From positions 12,462,155-12,526,154 of the forward strand of contig NC_134033.1 of the NCBI RefSeq assembly GCF_964204645.1: 64,000 bases of DNA, in the 5' to 3' direction. Below the pieces are notes generated by a model that searched no databases, was not told where the DNA came from, and saw only the letters and a program-made list of their open reading frames with translations. Origin of the DNA: Tubulanus polymorphus. Its lineage: Eukaryota > Nemertea > Palaeonemertea > Tubulaniformes > Tubulanidae. The translations under genes were made by a program, and so were the position numbers. Below, piece after piece: positions 37,521 to 47,684 of the stretch. The stretch's first letter is position 1. Each line of letters opens with the position of its first letter.

Positions 37521-38062
37521 TCTGTATGGATTTCTAACTATGGAGCTATTGTGATTTTAGTTCACTGAAAATGCAATAGATGGCGGTCAATCATCGAAAT
37601 GGCCTTTGGACACAAAATAGAATTACAAAAACCACCCGAAATGAAAGTATATAGTGCCTTACGTACATGCATGTATTCAAAACATATTCAAATAACTCGT
37701 AAATTATCTAATTAGGCAACGTAATTATTTTTCTAACGTTTTTGAACTTAATAAATAGAAACGACTGGATCATTCGGTCGATTATGAACCCGTCACTGGT
37801 GGCATCAGAGAATGAATCATACAGTCGTTTCTTTGTAAGTCCAATAACGTTGGACGAATAATTACGTTGCCTAATTAGATAATTTACGAGTAATCTGAAT
37901 ATGTTTTGTAGTCATCGATGTGTACAAAACACTGGTTATATTCATTTCGGAATATTATCGCGCATCTTTCTGGTGTCGAAAGAGGTTTTCGATCTTGTAC
38001 CGCCATCTATTGGATTTTCAGTGAACTAAAATCACAATAGATCTTTTGTATAGAATCCATAG
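37521..38062. mobile_element. 540-bp foldback element
   Basis: The outer arms (about 37521-37586 and 38000-38062) share ATTGTGATTTTAGTTCACTG in inverted form and the AATAGATGGCGGT block. A second inverted pair lies inside, with AATTATCTAATTAGGCAACG at about 37701 and its complement at about 37857. No ORF of note. It looks like a non-autonomous DNA element whose class I cannot assign; it lies between anosmin and GTF2F2. Confidence 0.65.
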
Positions 38063-38307
38063 GTTTTTTCGCAGTCAAGATATGTAGGGACGAATAAATA
38101 AAACTGCGGGACACTCGTTTTTATCGTTCAGGCAACCAATAATCCATGAATCTGCACGTAGACCAACCGAATAACCAAATACACCGCGTGAACCCGAAGC
38201 GAAATCCTTATCTATTCTATCTTCACCTGAAGCGAATGCAGCAAAACAATGAAGACAAATCTTTGTCAACAAAATCAATAAACAATCTTTCCTCGCTTTA
38301 ATTTCAT

Positions 38308-38313
38308 TTTATT
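38308..38313 (-). promoter_or_regulatory. Candidate GTF2F2 polyadenylation signal
   Basis: AATAAA on the minus strand about 650 bp after the TGA stop. Another lies nearer at about 38735. I cannot choose between them from sequence alone. Confidence 0.35.
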
Positions 38314-38960
38314 TTTCATTTCTCCCCGAGTACAAAGCAGTAAAAAAGTTCTACATTGTACAGACCCACAGTAAACGAATGTGGTTAAAAGTTTCACATC
38401 TTACAAATCACAAACTTGTCACACATAAGATAATCTTAACACCAACCATATTGCATTACTAACCAGACCTGAGCCGTGGTAATCAGTAACCGTAGAAACT
38501 GTCGTTCAATTTTACGACCGGACATTTCACGCAAAAAGTCAGATTTGATATAAAATGCTTAACACCGACAACGATAAGGAGCTGTTCATGAAGTTTAAAC
38601 GCAAAATCTCCACATCCCATCGATTCGTACATACTTATACAAGGCCCCTTTGTAGGTCAATCCTACTTAACTCAGATCAGTTCAATCGTTCATGGTCCAC
38701 CCGAAAGTATATATGTAAAATATGATGTTTATTTCGGATTTATCATCGACCACATGACTTCAGTACCAAATGATCCCAACTAAGTGTGGCTGTAAGTAAA
38801 AAGTTTAACGAGCTTACGCATTTTTCTCAGACATTTTTCCCACATCACTTAACGATCAATTGTAAGTCAATCGATACATAGTAAACGACTTCCATACGAC
38901 ATGCCACATCTTTATAACTATATAAAGTCTTAAAGCCTGAGCAGACACGCATTCGCTCGA

Positions 38961-41900
38961 TCACGTATTGCTATCGTCTTTATAATGCCGGAATTCCGCT
39001 TTCAATTCCCACATGTTTTTATGCGGCTGTTTCGTGTTGTACGTGCAGAATTCCTTCAGAATTTCTTTCAAATACGTCTGAAATGAAAATTCGCGAGCGT
39101 TCAGAACGCGTGACATTTTTACTACAAACAACACCTAACAATACCGGTAACAGGATAAGAATTGTTTATTGCCTGTAGATAATTAACCTTACTGTGAACT
39201 GGCTCCAGAATATAAGATACTATATTAGTTTATTTCCAATGTCCTAACCTTATCACTTCCACCCAGTACTGGCTACAGGATAACAGGATTTTATATAGTG
39301 TATATCAGTTTTTTTCCCACGACTCTAACTTAGAACTGGCCCCAGGATAGTCAAACACTGCTTCAAAAATACCACACTTTCTACTACAGCGGCTTCCGGC
39401 CTCTCTATACTTACAACTGGTTGCTTGGTTATCGTGACCAAGTCTTTGATGTTGTAATATTGATGTTTCTCGAACGCCGAAAACAACATTTCCATAACGA
39501 CATCTTTATCCGACCTCGCTCGCTTGCCTTCTTCTTTCTTCTTCAAATCGTGTTCAATCTGTCGAACAAAAATAAACATAAGGTGACATCATTAAAACAC
39601 CTGATCAACCCTTGCGATTCTATATAGGAGCAGCCGGTAAGTCGTACTGTGCATTATCTGCAAACTAGTGACACCTGGTGGATTCTCACTTGCGACAAGA
39701 AGAATTCCCTATTGCTACGCTAATTGATGTCCTATGTCCACTAGCACGCCTGGTGGATCCTCACTTGCCCTGTGAGGAATCCAAGTGTAACAGGAAGAAA
39801 TTTCTGTCCTTCCCGAGATTCGAACTCTCGATGTCTGGCGTCCAAAGCAGACGCTCTACTGCTGAGCCAAAGGGAATATTCCCGCTAGCCGAGCTAGTAG
39901 GAACGCTGTTATACAGTCTGTCACACTCACCCCCTTCTTGGAAGTACAAGTCCTCATGTCGTGATTCCCTAAGGTGATTGACATTACCACTCATGACGAC
40001 TGTGGGACGACATGAACTTGGACCCAGAGTTATCGCAGAGATGGACGAGCCCCCAAATGTAACAGGAAGAAATTTCTGTCCTTCCCGAGATTCGAACTCT
40101 CGATGTCTGGCGTCCAAGGCAGACGCTCTACCGCTGAGCCAAAGGGAATATTCCCGCTAGCTGAGCTAGTAGGAACGCTGTTATACACTTTGTCACACAA
40201 GCCTGCTGCCACTTTTCAGACTAGTGACAAAGGGGGGACTAGCGAATTCCATTAAGTAGAACTTTAATAGAAGACTTGCTACAAACCACTTTCAGGGACT
40301 ATATCCCTGGCAAATATGGAGTCTTAACTTGTATAATTCAATTAACTAAGAGTAAGTCATCGTTCGGATAAACCATCAACCTAATGATCGTCCTAACTGC
40401 GACGAGTTTGACCGCACAGAAACATTTAGAACCAGTTCGAGTCAACTTCACAAAATCAAAGCGTTGAATTTTATGAAAGAATTTTGAAAATTCACGAAAA
40501 ATAGAAGAAAAAAGAAACGGGAAAAACGACAACGAAAATGAACCGAACGATTTTCAGCGAAATCAACGAATCCGATTGGAAATGATACGATGTACCTGGA
40601 TTTTGAAAAGTCGACCTGAATAAACAGCAGCGTGCTACAAGTAAGTGATAATAAGCGGCCACCCTGAATGAGTAGTAGGTAGATAGAGAAGCGATTCAGC
40701 TACGATAACGAAACTTACGTTGAATCTATGATTATTAACCGGTTTATACGCGTTGTGAATCTTATCGAGTTGTATGACTTCGCGTTGCGGTTTATTCGTT
40801 TCTTCAATCTGTTTCCTGCAAAATAATCAAACAACAATAAAAATCAATGTTTACGACGAAGACGTAAAGTCGAACTTGATGTAGCTATCGATAAAAAGCA
40901 GCCTGTGATTGGCCTCTTCATACATTCATCAGTTGCTGGGTGAAATTTTGATGGTAATTTTTTTGAAAGTGTACTGATATATAAATATGTTATGTCTGGT
41001 GGTTCTTAGTTCATTTCCAACTAAAAACATCCGACACAAAGTTCTAAACACATGCGATACCTTTCTTCGCGATCGAAAGTTGGAATGAAGTAAAATAGCG
41101 ATAAAGTATATTGCCTTGCTTTACATCATTTGAATAGCTATTGGATTTTAACAACCTCATGACAGGACAATGTTTGAAGTGTTGCCCGCACGCTGTAAGC
41201 AGCCAGCAGGACTCGAAACCCGCTTGTCATTCAGTACTGATAGTGAATGCCACAGAATCACGGCTTATACCACTGAGCTACTGAGGCTGCTGTGTGAGAT
41301 GGTGCAGGATCCAGGCAGCACCAGCATGAGAAAAATTAAATATCTCGATTCATCGGACGTTAGAACGTGAAAAGATAACAAACCTTTTTAGATTCATGTA
41401 GTTTTTATCGGCCATCGGGCGACATTCCGCACGTTGGATGACTTTACCTTCGACGCTGACTTTTTCTGAAAAAAAATTTAGAATTGATTCTTCAGTTAAA
41501 CGATTGAACGCGAACAATTTTTAATTCTTGGGTTGAACTTTACTGGACAAACAGGGCTCGAACTGAGGGCATCTCGGCTTAAGGTGTGGAATGGGGTCAA
41601 ATTTAATCACATGGAACTGGATCCGGAGTCAAACTAAACCCACAGAACTGTAGAACTGAAAAACTGGTTTCAAACAATAAGTTTCAATTTGGTGATGTCG
41701 TAGTGGGGATCTGACAAGGCAGCCATGTTTCAACTGAATTCAAGAATTAATCTCACCATGATTAGTTTCGGTAAGAATCGACAGGTTCTGATTGGCTATA
41801 CCGGTCAGGACGAACTTATGATCTTTCGGTACGGGAGTCTCTCCGGGTCTCTTCTGCAGCTGAAACAGCGTATCGTCCAGCGTAAACACAACCTCCGGTT

Positions 41901-42689
41901 TACCGCCAGCTATCCTTAGAAATATAACCAAATAAATCATCGTTAATAATAATCGCAATACATGTAATAATTTCATCATGATTTATCATTTCTATTAGCA
42001 CTTTCGTGCTGCGTTTTCATCAGTATGCGATGTATCTCCCATCCATCCTATATAACCAGAGGGCGCGGAGTATACTAATAATTGTTACGTAGTTGTTAAA
42101 ATCGCTATCGAAAGATGGCAGCACCTATCAAACATTTGAAAATCTCAGTAACAAAACGCTGCACTGCGGGGTAGACACAATAAATAGAGCATTATATCGA
42201 TAATACTTTGCACTGTGTTGAAATTACCGTAGTTAGTTACCTAATCGTTGGTGGTTAGCTTTTTATAATCAGATGGGCTTATAATACGTGGATTGTGAAA
42301 ATATCCGATCATGAAACTAAACCAGACGGGTTACTGACTAGTAGAATTATGGGTAATATTTTGAAATTTCTTCAGTAATATAGGATAATTTGAAACATCA
42401 GCAGAGAGAGAGTTAATCGTATGAATCAAAATGCCGTTATTAGGATTACTTTGGTTTGGTTATTCTTAGTTTCCCGACCTCGGGACGGCCTTCGCCTTTC
42501 TTCCACGTTTCTGACAGATACTTCGGAACCTACATCAAAATGAAATAAACGAAAGTCAATTTTAGATCGCTTTATTTCGAAAAATTACTTATTCAACTAA
42601 TTAGAAAATAGCCTAATTACTTTGACGAGCCAAACTCCGCGGCCAGCGCCAGTTGTTTCCAGGTCCTTTGGTTCGTGTACTGTTTCCAT
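38961..42689 (-). CDS. GTF2F2: General transcription factor IIF subunit 2 (TFIIF beta, RAP30)
   Basis: TFIIF beta subunit; with TFIIF alpha it brings RNA polymerase II to the promoter and stabilises the pre-initiation complex. Seven exons on the minus strand: 42621-42689, 42450-42529, 41757-41914, 41384-41465, 40719-40815, 39415-39558 and 38961-39077. They sum to 747 nt, 248 residues plus TGA, close to the 249 of the human protein, with every phase consistent. The N-terminal dimerisation domain is seen in GVWLVK, VPKYLSETWKKGEG, and VEGKVIQRAECRPMADKNY. The C-terminal winged-helix DNA-binding domain is seen in KKKEEGKRARSDKDVVMEML, FSAFEKHQYYNIKDLV, TYLKEILKEF and HKNMWELKAEFRHY. The start ATG at 42689 gives METVHEP, matching the short family N-terminus. 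The gene is tail-to-tail with anosmin. A SINE pair and several repeats sit in its introns, but the coding sequence is intact. Confidence 0.96.
39786..39927 (-). mobile_element. tRNA-Pro-like SINE, copy 1
   Basis: On the minus strand it reads a tRNA-like body: CCCTTTGGCTCAGCAGTAGA (box A), a TGG anticodon position with a one-base bulge in the stem, and GAGTTCGAATCTCGGG (box B). A tail region and flanks follow. It lies in GTF2F2 intron 6 and is nearly identical to the copy 272 bp away. Confidence 0.65.
40058..40199 (-). mobile_element. tRNA-Pro-like SINE, copy 2
   Basis: Same unit as the preceding copy, with box A GGCTCAGCGGTAGAGCG intact and box B identical. The two units differ at few positions (for example AAGCAG/AAGGCAG, ACAGTCTG/ACACTTTG), so the duplication is recent. 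Confidence 0.65.
41199..41290 (-). pseudogene. tRNA-like pseudogene or SINE head
   Basis: Minus strand: terminal GCAGCC/GGCTGC pair, box A AGTAGCTCAGTGGTATAAG, box B GGGTTTCGAGTCCTG. The 40-nt region between the arms cannot form a normal anticodon arm. It is therefore a degenerate or tRNA-derived element, located in a GTF2F2 intron. Confidence 0.5.
42101..42190. mobile_element. Fragment of the same piggyBac-type MITE
   Basis: A 90-bp stretch with ATGGCAGCACCTATCAAACA and CACTGCGGGGTAGACACA matches the right internal part of the 47.4-kb MITE. No termini are visible. It lies in the second GTF2F2 intron, upstream of the 41757-41914 exon. Confidence 0.5.
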
Positions 42690-44018
42690 AGCCCTCTTGG
42701 AATAATAAATCAACTGAAAATAGTTAATTAAATTCAAAGTTAAGCGTAGATCAAGAGGCAAAACAGCACAAAATCACATGATGACACATGTTAATCACAG
42801 ATTACTTTTTTGGGGGAAAGCATTTTTGCCGTTCAGTTAATATAAAAGACTAAGTAGCTTTATAGGCCTTATATGGGTTTAGTACGTACCCTTATGAATG
42901 TTTATCGATCGGACGGTAATGAATACTTAGTTCTTGTCCGATCGGATCAAAGGAACGTGAATTATAACGAGATATATTATGAGAAATAGTGAAATAGTTG
43001 TAGAAACCGGTAATGTATCAATATAGAAAAGATTGAATTGAATTGGTTATGTATTCTGTACCGCCATCTAGTGTACACAAATCAAATTCAAATTTATAAT
43101 TTATTAGCCCCTCGCCTGCCACGGATGGCTACACATGCCCGCTTGGTCCGTCGTGCAACGGCCGGATGATTTTCACATTTTGCCCTCTAGCCCGGTTCTT
43201 TATTTTAGGGTAGAAATAGACATAAATTGTCCTGAAAATGTTCGCTGTTGTCTCTGTCGTTGAGAAGTTGTGGAACGTTCCGCTCGATTTACGCGGGGCG
43301 CATCACATCCTCGAGTCAATGCCGATATATAGCTGGCGATCCTAATATGAATACATCCACTTTTCGGGCATCTATTAAAATCTTTACCGCTTTTAATTGC
43401 TACTAAAACAACAGAATTGCTATATGATGACAGCTATCGGGAGATAAAGCAAGTCAGCAGCCATAATATATCAAGTCATTTTAAATTGCGCGGAGTGTGA
43501 CAAGTCAGCCAATCAATCACTGATCGCTGTTCTATTCAAACCACATATTTCTTTAATAAGTTCATAAATTGACCATCACTGACCGATTCAAACTTCTCGA
43601 ATATGAGAAAGAGTCACCACAAGTGATAATAAGTCAATATTATTTATTCTAAGAAAACTCATGGTAGAAACGACGATGAAATAAACAAAGCAGGGCCAAG
43701 CCCAAAGGGCTTCATTTGAATCAACCTTTAAATGTTAAAAATTTCATGAAACGATTGAAAGGTTTTAAGGTTAATCATATTTATTTTCATACAACAATTA
43801 TAGAAAATGCCAGATTACGAGCTTGAGGAATTATAATGTAATTCCTCAACCACGATTTCAAAAAAGACCAACCATAATGGACGTATAAACTATAAACTAG
43901 GACAAATTATCAATGTTCATATATCCTCATTCATCAAGAAACTCTACTCTATTTTACGATGGGACCTTAATTAATCGCTATCACATGAACCACTGAATTT
44001 TATACAACGGTGAAAAAT
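42690..44018. other. GTF2F2 upstream region
   Basis: Should contain the GTF2F2 promoter and 5' UTR. No TATA box or other element stands out. A small hairpin (GAGGAATTA/TAATTCCTC) lies near 43830. Confidence 0.5.
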
Positions 44019-44255
44019 GAGGAGAGAATCCCACAATGATAATAAAAAGTCCGAAAATCAAACTTCGAGATAGTAGTTTATTTCAACGTTTCGACTATAT
44101 CCTAATAGTCATCTTCAGGAATAATGAGATACTACAGAAATTATGAGATATATATACAATCCAGAGACAAAGAGACTAATTCAAGTAATCAGAGATGATA
44201 CAAACTAAAGGTTTCATTTTCGGACTTTTTATTATCATTGTGGGATTCTCTCCTC
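44019..44255. mobile_element. Foldback element A, GAGAGAATCCCACAAT family
   Basis: Inverted termini start GAGGAGAGAATCCCACAATG and end with its complement, extended by AAAAAGTCCGAAAAT. The left arm holds the hammerhead core on the minus strand; the right half has about 100 bp of unique sequence. It is followed by a 37-bp flank (44256-44292) that recurs after element B, so the two were copied together. Confidence 0.8.
44070..44136 (-). ncRNA. Candidate type I hammerhead ribozyme
   Basis: On the minus strand: CTGAAGA (44118-44112), extra T (44111), stem II GACTAT/ATAGTC (110-105 with 098-093), GAAA (092-089), then CGTT with predicted cleavage after 44085. Stem I forms between the 5' flank (119-136) and the 3' flank (070-084). 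Its inner helix is TTATTC against GAAATAA with a one-base bulge, and its outer helix is GTAGT against ACTAC. The core matches CUGANGA exactly apart from the added U. This is the best-preserved core that also has a stem I. Confidence 0.55.
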
Positions 44256-44305
44256 ATCGCGTCAACACGGATATAGTGTTCTACCAATCGTGAAAATCAA
44301 TAGAT

Positions 44306-44492
44306 GAGGAGAGAATCCCACAATGATAATAAAAAGTCCGAAAATGAAACTTCGAGATAGTAGTTTATTTCAACGTTTCGACTATATCCTAATAGTGAAG
44401 ATTCCTGAAGATGACTATTAGGATATAGTCGAAACTACTATCTCGAAGTTTCATTTTCGGACTTTTTATTATCATTGTGGGATTCTCTCCTC
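44306..44492. mobile_element. Foldback element B, near-perfect palindrome
   Basis: Same termini as element A. The arms are almost perfectly complementary over roughly 80 bp each, with a short centre GAAGATTCCTGAAGATG. The plus-strand right arm carries CTGAAGATGACTATTAGG and TATAGTCGAAAC, but lacks the CGTT that follows in element A, so its ribozyme is broken. Confidence 0.8.
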
Positions 44493-45184
44493 ATCGCGTC
44501 AACACGGATATAGTGTTCTACCAATCGTGAACGGTGAAAAAGTTGAAGAGTTATAACATGATGATGAACGTGTATGTCGTTTTATTCTTATGACAACTAT
44601 CATATGCTGCTAAATGACAGGTTCAAAGAATCTATCATATAAGTTCCTCGTGAACAAACACGTGAACTGTATAGCAAAAACAATTCGACATAAAAGCATT
44701 AATCTTATAGATAAAACTTTTTATTGCGTCTAAAAGTTTAACATTTTATGTCGACATATTTTCGCACATACAACTCTTTAAAATCCTGACTACTTAAGGT
44801 TCAGGCTAAGTACATTATTTCACACCAAGGAATATGAAATGAACCACTATTTCAAATAATGGTCGATAGAGGACTAAAAGACCAATTCATCCAGGTTTAT
44901 ATGTCATTATTATCACAAATCATTCAAAGCTATGCTCAACTAAGTATTAAAAATTATCTGAACTTAAGTCCCAATATCATGTTGATATATCTCTGTCAAG
45001 GCGCAATTCAACCGACCTATGATTCGAAACTAGGCAGTGGATGCGATCATTTAAACAGCGTCACCAACCTAAGTTAACTCATATATGGGAGCAAAGATCA
45101 AAATCATGCAGCTAGATTTTATGAAGGAACCTAACGTGAGGAAGAAGGAACCTAAATCAGATGAAAAAACAGAATGACTGATAG

Positions 45185-45350
45185 TCAGTGTTTATAAGAT
45201 GAACTAATATATTTGCTCCCCCGGAATCAGTGTTTATAAGATACACTATTGTCTCTGCTGCTCTTGGATCAGTGTTTTTAAGATGCGCTATTGTCCATGC
45301 TGCTCCTCGAGTGTTTATAAGATCTGCTACTGCTGCTCCTGAATCAGTGT
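45185..45350. repeat. Short tandem repeat, about 50-bp unit
   Basis: Four diverged copies of ATCAGTGTTTATAAGAT followed by a GCTGCTCCTG-like segment. Confidence 0.6.
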
Positions 45351-45431
45351 TGGTAGAAATCCACCATCACCAGATATCCATCGTTGGGCGATAACTCGCT
45401 GCTGCTGGCTCCACAACTTCCACGCCTTGAA

Positions 45432-45710
45432 TCATATAAAGACAAATGTCAATATTGGGTGGCTTGTCCCCAGTTTCAGGGGGTTGGAGGGGAGGGTAAT
45501 GGTGGGAGTAGAGGGATGGGGGACATGTGGGAGGGATGAGGGTTTACATCGAAGTTTGTAGACCGTTCCGCGTGTTTTTACCTGAAGAATATCCCGATTG
45601 AAGCGGTCATATTCCATTGCAGTAATTTTCATGCCGTGCATTTTCAGAGTTCCCAGGGGTACAGCCCAATATTTCCAGCAGGTACTACCTATGCACTTTG
45701 GGCTGGTCAC
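45432..45710 (-). other. Unassigned possible exon
   Basis: The minus strand from about 45710 to 45583 encodes PKCIGSTCWKYWAVPLGTLK, then MHGMKITAMEYDRFNRDILQ, with a GTAAAA donor-like site at its end. Composition looks protein-like and the frame opens after a CCCAG. A further open segment at about 45350-45427 follows a TTCAAG acceptor. I do not recognise the protein, and the opposite strand is also open, so this may be a repeat or a pseudogene. Confidence 0.25.
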
Positions 45711-46055
45711 TCTGGGTCAAACAAATATTCTAAAAACTGCACTTTTCCAGGTTTTATTACTTTTTTATTTTCGTATTTGAATATCCTACAATTGATTTCA
45801 CACTATAGCATTAAATAGTCATTTAGTTCTGTACACAGATCAAACCAACGCCTGCCCGACCACATCTTTTTACTGTTTTATTATTAAGTCACAACAAAAA
45901 TTATAGCGCGGGCGCGAAACTAACGAGGCTGAAGGAATTTACATTGATAACGATACCAAATTTATGACTAGAGAAATTACACGTTTTAAGATTATTGAAA
46001 GACAAATGCGCTAAATAATACAATGTTTGTGCGCTAGCTGAGGAACTTCGCTAGA

Positions 46056-46295
46056 CATAAGCGGATCTAGGAAATTTAGGAAGCGCCGGGGTCCAGAAGA
46101 AAAGAACAGGCATTTTTCAGATAAAGCACACACACATCATAGGCTACCATAGCAGGGTATTACCCTCGCTATTAGATATTTTTCCTTAGAAAAACATCGG
46201 AAAATATGCAATTTCTGAAAAAATTGATGAAAAGGGCAACGTCAGTAGAAAGGCAGGCCTCCGGACCCCGAGACCACCCCCTAAATCCGCCCCTG
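46056..46295. mobile_element. Second hAT-like MITE
   Basis: Starts CATAAGCGGATCTAGGAAAT and ends CCCTAAATCCGCCCCTG. It shares only the termini with the element at 32006; interiors differ. No coding capacity beyond chance ORFs. Confidence 0.5.
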
Positions 46296-47396
46296 ACTAC
46301 AATGAACATTATGTTGAAAACTAAGCTTTTGAAACTACGACAGCACATGGCCGGTTGTAGGCTCCACCAAGTCTGGTTTACTAGATCTTTCTTTGCATAC
46401 CTCAATTCCCACATTTGTGAGTTAGATTTAACTCTGTACATATATATATTCAACCGTTTAAGTAATTGATCGATTTAATATACAACTGTGGAACTGGGTC
46501 TTAGATTTTTTAAATCATGAGCTAGAATTCGTCTATACTAGGCTCCTGAGATTTTTTAGCCAGCAGTGGCTAAACAAATCACTAAAACCCGTTACGAATA
46601 GAAGCAACTACGATTAGGATGCCACACAGTCATCCTGAAATAAGTGTAACTTCTCATTTTTTTTCGATGAAATGATGGAATGAATGTTGGAGTAAGAAAA
46701 AAAAAATAAAAAGTTTCAGCTTAAAAATATATATCATTATATACACTAAACTTCTTGGTTTGATTGTATTCATTCTTCATTGAATGTATATATAAATGAT
46801 GCATTAACTTCCACCGAAGTTCTCAAATGGCTCAATTTCACCCGCGGTTCCATAGTTGTAGGTTATAATTTGGCTTCAAAGTTAAAACATCATTTAGTGT
46901 TTGTGAATGAAGCTGGCTTAAGTCATCGCATAAGGTTGTCACTTAGTTAAAGCGAATTTCACTGTAATCCGATCTCTTCCAAACCATGGAACCGCTTGGT
47001 TCGTGGCATAATGATGTCACATAATGGCAAGTAAAACTACGGCAATAAAGACATAGAAAGGTAACACTAAAAGATGAAAAAACGTCGCTAAAAGCCAGCA
47101 AAATATCCTGGAATACTTAGAACTACAATGGATCGCGATATGTGTGACCTTTATATATATATACATATACCATATATAGAAAAAAAAATTGAGCACCAAA
47201 AATAAGTCAAAAATACATATATTCATATTACACATTTTAAAAGCATGATTGGTAAATATTGCATTGAAGATTTATTTGAGCATAGCTGGACCTAAGTTCC
47301 GATAAGCGTAACTCATTCATAGGAGGCTAAAAAGAATGTTTGTATGGCTATGAGTTGAGGGTGTCTGATAAGCCGTATAGAGTGGAACCTTGTTAA

Positions 47397-47684
47397 CCCT
47401 TTCAGTGCGTCTACACCGCAGTGCGGTGTATAAATCAGTGATGGATTTTGCTAGTACACCGCACAGCGGTGTATTGATGTAATTAGTAATTTGTAATTAT
47501 CTCTATTGAAAAATGGCAGAAAGTGTCAAACATAGTGAAATACTAGTAACTAACGATACACCGCACTGCGGTGTAGACGCACTATAGTGGTATTCCCATT
47601 GTTCAACACACTAGGGTGGAATTTTTTAGAATTTTCAAATTTTCTCCAGCACTATAGGGTATTAATTAGTCAGCACTGAAAGGG
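47397..47684. mobile_element. piggyBac-type MITE with TTAA target sites
   Basis: Flanked on both sides by TTAA (47393-47396 and 47685-47688). Terminal inverted repeats CCCTTTCAGTGC and GCACTGAAAGGG are perfect. Inside are two strong palindromes around CACCGCAGTGCGGTG and CACCGCACAGCGGTG. TTAA duplication and CCC termini are the hallmark of piggyBac elements. There is no transposase, so it is non-autonomous. Confidence 0.85.

Noticed and set aside
44306-44492. Element B as an active hammerhead
   Set aside because: The CGTT and partner strand of stem I are missing on the plus strand and the core is disrupted on the minus strand.
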